DNA of 11,065 nucleotides, taken from NCBI GenBank assembly GCA_026390045.1, contig JAPLGR010000620.1, positions 1 to 11,065 on the forward strand, written 5' to 3'. This document shows, piece by piece, positions 6,534 through 11,065 of the stretch (position 1 is the first letter of the stretch; each line of letters begins with the position of its first letter). The notes beneath the pieces were generated by a model. That model saw only the letters and a program-made list of their open reading frames with translations, had not been told where the DNA came from and did not search any database. Origin of the DNA: Chloroflexota bacterium. Lineage in GTDB: Bacteria; Chloroflexota; Anaerolineae; Anaerolineales; E44-bin32. The position numbers were made by a program, and so were the translations under genes.

Positions 6534-8084
6534 CTAGACCGGGATATTACCGTGCTTACGCGGCGGTGCGGGCGAGTACTTGTCGCGTAGCGCGGCCAGC
6601 GTGGCGATGACCTTCGGCCGGGTCTCCCGCGGCTCAATGATGTCGTCGACAAATCCGGCGGCAGCGGCGTGATACGGGTTGTTGAACTTGCGGCGGTATT
6701 CCTCTGCTAGGCGGATGCGCTCCGCCGATGGATCGGGGGCAGACTCGATCTGGCGGCGGAACAGAATGTTGGCCGCGCCCTCCGCTCCCAAGACGGCGAT
6801 CTCGGCGCTCGGCCAGGCGTAGTTCACGTCGGTCCCCAGGTACTTGCTGCCCATGACGATGTAGGCGCCACCGTACGCCTTGCGAGTGATGACGCTGATC
6901 TTGGGGACGGTCGCCTCAGAGTAGGCGTAGAGCACCTTGGCCCCGTGGCGAATGATGCCGCCATGTTCCTGATCCACGCCGGGGAGGAATCCAGGGCTGT
7001 CGACGAAGGTCACCAGGGGGATGTTGAAGCAATCGCACATGCGGACAAAGCGGGTGATCTTGTCGGAGGAGTCGATGTCGAGCACGCCGGCCATCACGCT
7101 TGGCTCTTGGGCGACGATGCCCACGGCGTGCCCGCCCAGGCGGGCCAGGCCGACGATCACGTTGCGGGCCCACGCCGCCTGGATCTCGAGGAAGGTCCCG
7201 CGATCGACGATGTGCCCGATCACGGCGTGCATCGAGTACGGGGTGGCCGCGTCGAGTGGGACAATGGAGTTGAGCTCGGGGTCCATGCGCAGCGGATCGT
7301 CATCCGTCGGGCGAAACGGGGGATTCTCGACGTTATTGGAGGGAAGGTAGCCAAGCACGCGCCGGCACAACGCCAGCGCCTCGACCTCGCTGGCCACGGC
7401 CAGGTGCGCAATTCCGCTAACCGAGGCATGGACCGTTGTGCCCCCCAAGCTCTCCGGATCAACAATCTCGCCGGTCACGGCCTTGATGACCTCCGGGCCG
7501 GTGAGGAACATGTACGAGTGCTTGTTGACCATGACGATCAGGTCAGTGAGCGCCGGCGAGTAGGCAGCGCCTCCAGCGCACGGGCCGAGCATCAGGCTGA
7601 TCTGGGGTATCACGCCGGAGTACTGGGCGTTCCGCCGAAAGATCTCAGCATAGCCACCGAGGCTGCGCACGCCGTCCTGGATTCGAGCGCCGCCGGAGTC
7701 GAGCAGGCCAATCACAGGCACACCATTGCGCAGGGCAAGGTCCATCACGTGGCAGATCCTGTGGCTCTGGGTCTCACTGAGGGTCCCGCCGTATACGGTG
7801 AAGTCTTGGGCGTAGACGTACACAGTGCGTCCGTCGATCTGGCCATAGCCGGTGACCACGCCGTCGCCCAGGAACTTCTGTGTGGACAGTCCGAGTTCGT
7901 CACCTTGCCCGGTGATGAACGGCTCCAGCTCGTGGAACGTGCCCGGATCGAGGAGCAGGTCCAGGCGCTCATACGGAGTCATCTTGCCCTTGGCATGCTG
8001 TTTGGCGATACGCTCGGCACCGCCGCCAAGGCGGGCCTCCTGCCGGAGGCTGCGCAGGTGCAGGATGCGTGGGTCTTCGCTCAT
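6534..8084 (-). CDS. mmdA: Methylmalonyl-CoA decarboxylase alpha subunit (carboxyltransferase)
   Basis: 516 residues, the normal length for MmdA/PccB-type biotin-dependent carboxyltransferases. It moves the carboxyl group from an acyl-CoA, probably (S)-methylmalonyl-CoA, to biotin on MmdC. Both crotonase-fold halves are complete. The N-half oxyanion-hole and CoA motifs are LLDSGGARIQDG (127-138) and GPCAGGAAYSPAL (167-179). The C-half equivalents are DSPGFLPGV (362-370) and AYGGAYIVMGSK (403-414). The C-terminus ends RKHGNIPV, like the KHGNIPL ending common in MmdA/PccB. Followed by mmdD, mmdC and mmdB, it completes the known mmdADCB order, which argues for a Na+ pump rather than an ATP-dependent carboxylase; no biotin carboxylase gene is present. 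GAGGA lies 3 nt before the ATG. Glutaconyl-CoA or malonyl-CoA as substrate cannot be excluded. Confidence 0.93.
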   Translation of the reverse strand: MSEDPRILHLRSLRQEARLGGGAERIAKQHAKGKMTPYERLDLLLDPGTFHELEPFITGQGDELGLSTQKFLGDGVVTGYGQIDGRTVYVYAQDFTVYGGTLSETQSHRICHVMDLALRNGVPVIGLLDSGGARIQDGVRSLGGYAEIFRRNAQYSGVIPQISLMLGPCAGGAAYSPALTDLIVMVNKHSYMFLTGPEVIKAVTGEIVDPESLGGTTVHASVSGIAHLAVASEVEALALCRRVLGYLPSNNVENPPFRPTDDDPLRMDPELNSIVPLDAATPYSMHAVIGHIVDRGTFLEIQAAWARNVIVGLARLGGHAVGIVAQEPSVMAGVLDIDSSDKITRFVRMCDCFNIPLVTFVDSPGFLPGVDQEHGGIIRHGAKVLYAYSEATVPKISVITRKAYGGAYIVMGSKYLGTDVNYAWPSAEIAVLGAEGAANILFRRQIESAPDPSAERIRLAEEYRRKFNNPYHAAAAGFVDDIIEPRETRPKVIATLAALRDKYSPAPPRKHGNIPV

Positions 8085-8095
8085 GCGTCCTCAAT

Positions 8096-8120
8096 GGCTG
8101 CGCATGGGTGCGGCGCAGCC
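8096..8120 (-). promoter_or_regulatory. Leader hairpin in mmdA 5' untranslated region
   Basis: Perfect 8-bp inverted repeat GGCTGCGC / GCGCAGCC with a 9-nt loop. In the minus-strand transcript it ends 4 nt before the GAGGA ribosome-binding site of mmdA (8088-8092), and the start codon follows at 8084. Its position suggests an RNA hairpin that protects the 5' end or modulates access to the start, but a DNA operator is equally possible. I know of no named element with this sequence. Confidence 0.4.
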
Positions 8121-8125
8121 CCACA

Positions 8126-8155
8126 AGCCTAGTCCCCAGGTTGGGAAGCGGTCAA
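8126..8155 (-). promoter_or_regulatory. Candidate promoter of the mmdADCB operon
   Basis: On the minus strand TTGACC (8150-8155) is followed after 18 bp by TAGGCT (8126-8131). The -35 matches the consensus TTGACA at five of six positions; the -10 is poor, keeping only TA and the final T. A start site a few bases downstream would place the leader hairpin at the very 5' end of the mRNA. This is a pattern match only. Confidence 0.33.
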
Positions 8156-8622
8156 GGGCGGGGTTACAGCGAATCGACGTGACCTTCAACCCCACGCCCG
8201 AAATGGCAGTGGCTGTGCCCCGGCACCCAGGGCATCAGACTAGCGGCAAGCCACTCTCAAATCCCATCATCCTTGTTTTGATGTCCGGCAGGCTAATTGC
8301 TCGTGGCATTATCTGGCCGGCGCGCGAAGGACGGAATGGTCGGGTGGACAGACCCTCGCAGAGACCCGGCGCTGGGTGGGATTGTCATCGGTTCGGATCG
8401 AAGTGTGGCGTGGCCGAAGGCGCGGAATCTGAGGCATGGGCGGCGCAGGATTGAGGGAGTAGCTCATACAAGGCCTCGGGCGGTAGCGACCTCCTACTGG
8501 CCAGCCCGTGTTCAGGTGGCTTTCCGAGCAGACCAGTTGCCAAGGGGCAGGCCGACCCTGACGCCGATCTTCCGGCCCGCGGACGACGCAGCAACGAAGT
8601 GGCGCTGCATGCCTGGGCCGGT
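8156..8622. other. Gene-poor intergenic region between mmdA and fdhD
   Basis: Part of a gap of about 590 bp between divergent operons, unusually long for this compact window. Open frames cross it, but their products are rich in Arg, Pro and Ala, have no recognisable motif and lack ribosome-binding sites. I see no tRNA, direct repeat or insertion sequence. Small self-complementary stretches exist, for example CTGGCCAG at 8498-8505 and TGCC/GGCA around 8538-8549, but none form an obvious named riboswitch. It presumably carries the control region for the formate-type cluster. Confidence 0.5.
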
Positions 8623-8628
8623 TACAAT
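8623..8628 (+). promoter_or_regulatory. Candidate -10 box upstream of fdhD
   Basis: TACAAT, one mismatch from TATAAT, lies 48 nt before the fdhD ATG at 8676 in G+C-rich surroundings. The hexamer 17 bp upstream (TGGCGC) is a poor -35, so an activator or alternative sigma factor would be needed if this is real. Confidence 0.3.
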
Positions 8629-8675
8629 CTGCGTTGAGAAATCACCCCCATAAGCAGGCAGCGTGAGTGGGCATC

Positions 8676-9488
8676 ATGTCAAACGCACAAGCAACGAGCG
8701 CGGAAGCTCAGAGCATCTATGAAGACCGCGACTCACTGACCTTCAGGGACGGAGTGAAGACCAAGGGGCGGCTTCCTGTCGTCAGAGAAGTGCCCCTAAC
8801 GATATTCCTCAATGGAAAGGAACTGGCGACACTGGTGTGCTCGCCGGATTCGTTCGAAACGCTGGCCATCGGCTACTTGGTGAGCGAAGGTGTTCTGCAC
8901 AAGCGTGATGATCTGAAGGACGCAATTTGTCGACCAGAACAGGGAGCCGTATGGGTGGATACTGTCGATGGCGCCGCGCAGCCTGACGGCCTCTTGCGGA
9001 GGTACTTCGCCGGCTGCCGTGAGGGGCGGCCTTCGCCGCATCCCATCGACGATTGTCGGCAATTCCCACCGATCACGCACGGAGCGAGCTTCACGGCGGG
9101 CAACCTGCTGGAGTTGATTGCGCTGCTCGATCGAGAGGCACGAACCTACAGGCTTACGGGTGGAGTCCACGAGGTGGCTCTGGCCCACAAAGAAGGCTTC
9201 GTCGTCAGGTGTGAGGATATCGGCCGTCGCAATGCTCTCGACCGAGTACTGGGCTATACGTTTCTCAACGGCATCGATGCTACCGACAAGGCCGTCGTGT
9301 TGAGCGCCCGCATCGCATCAGACATGGTGGCCAGGGCCATGCGCATTGGCGTTCCGGTCATGGTGTCTCCAGCAGCGCCGACGTGTTTGGCGATCGACCT
9401 TGCCGAGCAGTTGGGGGTGACGATCGTTGGCTTCGCCCGAGGCAACAGCCTCAACGTCTACTCGCATCCGGAGAGGGTAGTGGAATAG
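8676..9488 (+). CDS. fdhD: Formate dehydrogenase accessory sulfurtransferase FdhD
   Basis: 270 residues from the chosen ATG. FdhD passes sulfur from IscS-type cysteine desulfurase to the Mo/W-bis-pyranopterin cofactor before insertion into formate dehydrogenase. Family segments, numbered from the ATG, are SFETLAIGYLVSEGV (about 59-73), the cysteine loop RRYFAGCREG with Cys114, TGGVHEVAL (161-169), CEDIGRRNALDRVLGY (179-194), ARIASDMVARA, and the ending GFARGNSLNVYSHPERV. The Escherichia coli protein has two nearby cysteines in its loop; only one is seen here, as I recall for many Gram-positive-type FdhDs. GTG at 8667 is in frame, but the ATG at 8676 has GAGTGG (8665-8670) at good distance and is preferred. 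It leads a forward cluster with an FmdE-family gene and a NuoE-NuoF gene, so a formate dehydrogenase catalytic subunit probably lies just beyond the right edge. Confidence 0.93.
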   Translation: MSNAQATSAEAQSIYEDRDSLTFRDGVKTKGRLPVVREVPLTIFLNGKELATLVCSPDSFETLAIGYLVSEGVLHKRDDLKDAICRPEQGAVWVDTVDGAAQPDGLLRRYFAGCREGRPSPHPIDDCRQFPPITHGASFTAGNLLELIALLDREARTYRLTGGVHEVALAHKEGFVVRCEDIGRRNALDRVLGYTFLNGIDATDKAVVLSARIASDMVARAMRIGVPVMVSPAAPTCLAIDLAEQLGVTIVGFARGNSLNVYSHPERVVE

Positions 9489-9570
9489 GTGTTGGTCGGG
9501 GCACGAAGTGCGAAGCAAGGCATCGACAACGGTACGATCTTCTTCAGCCCATGAGCGGGAGCGGAGTGGC

Positions 9571-10164
9571 ATGCCTGACCGGCAAGACGGGATGCAGACA
9601 GACACCATCTGCCAGTATTCCGTTGATCAGTACATTGACAAGCTGAAAGCGTTCCATGGGAACTTTGCCCCAGGTCTCCTGATCGGCGGATTCATGGTCG
9701 ATGCCGCTGCACGAAGAATGGCGGAGCATGAGTTCGTTGATGCGATATGCGAATCCGACTCATGTCTCCTGGACGCCATCCAGATGCTCACCCCGTGCAC
9801 CGTCGGCAACGGCTGGCTCAAGATCGTCAATACGGGCCGTTTTGCCCTTGCTTTGTACGAGAAGCGAAGCGGAGTTGGTGTCCGCGTCGGCATCGATGCA
9901 TCCAAACTCGACCGGTACCCGGAGATCAAGAACTGGCTCATGCGCCTCAAGTCCAAACACGAGCAGGATGGTGCTGCGCTGCTGAGTGAGATCAAGGCAG
10001 CGGGGCCCGATATTCTCTCTGTGAGGCCCGTCCAGGTGTCGGCCGCTCTCCGCACCAAGAAGCCTGGAGACCCTATCGGAATATGCGAGTCGTGCGGCGA
10101 AGCGTTTCCCAACAATGGCAGTCGGTTGTGCCTTGCTTGCCAGGGGATGGACCTCTATGGCTAG
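9571..10164 (+). CDS. FmdE-family zinc protein
   Basis: 197 residues of the FmdE family (named after formylmethanofuran dehydrogenase subunit E), common in bacteria beside molybdopterin oxidoreductases though its role there is unproven. The N-terminal FmdE domain shows FHGNFAPGLLIGGFM (His29), CESDSCLLDAIQ (Cys60, Cys65) and TPCTVGNGWLKI (Cys76), a pattern expected to bind metal and possibly pterin-type ligands. A separate C-terminal zinc ribbon is visible as CESC (172-175) and CLAC (187-190). GGAG lies 4 nt before the ATG at 9571; an in-frame ATG at 9592 would still keep the whole domain. It sits 82 nt after fdhD and 30 nt before the NuoE-NuoF gene, all on one strand, suggesting a role in maturation or function of the formate dehydrogenase. 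It is not evidence of methanogenesis, since no other Fmd subunits are present. Confidence 0.88.
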   Translation: MPDRQDGMQTDTICQYSVDQYIDKLKAFHGNFAPGLLIGGFMVDAAARRMAEHEFVDAICESDSCLLDAIQMLTPCTVGNGWLKIVNTGRFALALYEKRSGVGVRVGIDASKLDRYPEIKNWLMRLKSKHEQDGAALLSEIKAAGPDILSVRPVQVSAALRTKKPGDPIGICESCGEAFPNNGSRLCLACQGMDLYG

Positions 10165-10194
10165 CAGCCCCAATATGACCTTTGTGGAGGTGTC

Positions 10195-11065
10195 ATGAAG
10201 ACAGCGGCTCGAGATGGAGTAGACGACATGATCGGCAGATATCCGAAGAAGGAATCGGCTGTCCTGCCCATCATGCAGCGGATTCAGGAGGAGAACGGGA
10301 ATCAGTTGAGCGCCGCCGGTCTGGAGGAGGCTGCCCAAGTGGTCGGCATGAGCGCGAGCCGCATCTATGGCATCGCGACCTACTACACGATGTTCAACAC
10401 CAGGCCGGTGGGGAAGTACCACCTGCAAGTGGACACCTGCGTTCCCGGATTCCTCCACGGGGCAGACGCGATCGTGAAACATCTCAGCCAGACGCTCGGC
10501 ATCTCCGTTGGCGAAACCACAGCCGATGGGATGTTCACCCTGTCCACCGTGCAAGACCTTGCCTCCTGCGCGACAGGCCCGGTCATCCAGGTCAATGATC
10601 GGTACTTCGAGAACATGACCCTCGCGAAGACCGACAAGCTCATTGATGCTCTGAGGAAGGGGAAAGAGCCCGAGAACGACCCCTCGATGACGGTGGTGTC
10701 CAAGTGCGGGATCCTGCTGAATGATCGGACGAAGGCAGACTGCCGCACGCTCGCCTTCTACAAGAAGAACGGCGGCTACCGTGCTCTGGCAAGAGCCAAG
10801 TCGATGAAGCCGGCGGAGGTCGTCAACGAAGTGAAAGAGGCGCAGATCAAGGGCCGAGGCGGCGCGGGATTCCCTGCCGGCACGAAGTGGACCTTCCTGC
10901 CCAAGAATGATCCTCGGCCCGTGTACCTCATCTGCAACGCTGATGAGGGCGAGCCAGGCACCTTCAAGGACCGGCAGATCATGGAATTCAACCCCCATCT
11001 GGTCCTGGAGGGGATTGCCATCGCCGCGTATGCGGTTGGCTCGAAGCAGGCCTTCATCTACATCC
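10195..11065 (+). CDS. Fused NuoE-NuoF-like NADH/FMN oxidoreductase subunit, 3'-truncated by window edge
   Basis: 290 codons are visible with no stop; the gene runs off the right edge. Residues 10-155 form a NuoE-like thioredoxin-fold domain (SRIYGIATYYTMF at 55-67, ASCATGPVIQVNDRYF at 123-138). From about 165 a NuoF-like domain begins, with FYKKNGGYRAL, GRGGAGFPAGTKW (220-232, FMN/NADH site) and NADEGEPGTFKDR (248-260). The remaining FMN domain and the [4Fe-4S] site lie outside the window. Such subunits pass electrons between NAD(P)H and iron-sulfur partners in formate dehydrogenases and hydrogenases. The NuoE half keeps only one of four cluster cysteines: the usual C-x4-C positions align with Asp80 and Gly85, and C-x3-C with Asp121 and Cys125. 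Cys82 is displaced. GGAGG lies 4 nt before the ATG. NAD versus NADP use cannot be judged. Confidence 0.9.
   Translation, partial: MKTAARDGVDDMIGRYPKKESAVLPIMQRIQEENGNQLSAAGLEEAAQVVGMSASRIYGIATYYTMFNTRPVGKYHLQVDTCVPGFLHGADAIVKHLSQTLGISVGETTADGMFTLSTVQDLASCATGPVIQVNDRYFENMTLAKTDKLIDALRKGKEPENDPSMTVVSKCGILLNDRTKADCRTLAFYKKNGGYRALARAKSMKPAEVVNEVKEAQIKGRGGAGFPAGTKWTFLPKNDPRPVYLICNADEGEPGTFKDRQIMEFNPHLVLEGIAIAAYAVGSKQAFIYI

Noticed and set aside
6945..8132. 395-codon plus-strand open frame opposite mmdA
   Set aside because: Antisense shadow; the minus-strand carboxyltransferase is fully conserved from end to end.
8385..8405. tRNA T-loop-like GGTTCGGATC
   Set aside because: No acceptor stem, anticodon arm or D arm can be built around it on either strand.
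8297..8653. Open frame of 118 codons in the mmdA-fdhD gap
   Set aside because: Composition is Arg/Pro/Ala-rich as expected of non-coding G+C-rich DNA, no motif, no ribosome-binding site; not protein-like.
9571..10164. FmdE-family gene as a sign of a methanogen
   Set aside because: No other formylmethanofuran dehydrogenase subunits are present, and the flanking genes, ribosome-binding sites and promoter-like elements are bacterial in style.

Overview
This G+C-rich window is densely packed with central and anaerobic energy metabolism genes. It suggests a strictly or facultatively anaerobic bacterium that ferments or respires organic acids. The gene styles (an AlkZ-related winged-helix protein of the 'FVNE-GF' type, a class I aminotransferase joined to ATP-type PEP carboxykinase, a Na+-pumping acyl-CoA decarboxylase, and a fused NuoE-NuoF) remind me of Chloroflexota (Anaerolineae). 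That assignment is an inference from family resemblance, not a search result. No mobile elements, CRISPR arrays, tRNA or rRNA genes were recognised.

Layout. (1) Positions 2-217 (+) hold the C-terminal end of a fumarate reductase/succinate dehydrogenase-type flavoprotein. It runs into the end of a convergent winged-helix, AlkZ/YcaQ-related gene at 219-1100 (-). (2) A short divergent promoter region around 1174-1181 precedes a forward operon: a class I aspartate aminotransferase-like enzyme (1265-2482), ATP-dependent PEP carboxykinase (2479-4131, overlapping the previous gene by 4 nt) and a small unknown two-helix membrane protein (4150-4509). A strong hairpin at 4590-4613 separates this operon from the convergent one. 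(3) On the minus strand, 8084 down to 4642 reads carboxyltransferase alpha, small membrane subunit, biotin carrier, membrane beta subunit. This is the mmdA-mmdD-mmdC-mmdB order of Na+-translocating methylmalonyl-CoA decarboxylase. (4) A gene-poor gap of roughly 590 bp (8085-8675) holds probable divergent promoters. (5) From 8676 to the right edge is a formate dehydrogenase-type cluster: FdhD (sulfurtransferase for the Mo/W cofactor), an FmdE-family zinc protein, and the start of a NuoE-NuoF fusion (NADH/FMN electron-transfer subunit) cut by the window end.

Together the genes describe interconversion of aspartate, oxaloacetate and PEP, a succinate/propionate branch in which decarboxylation of (methyl)malonyl-CoA drives Na+ export, and formate oxidation or formation coupled to NAD(P)H. 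The flavoprotein fragment at the left edge may belong to the same fumarate/succinate chemistry. The most unusual detail is the NuoE half of the fusion protein, which has lost three of the four cysteines that normally hold its [2Fe-2S] cluster.
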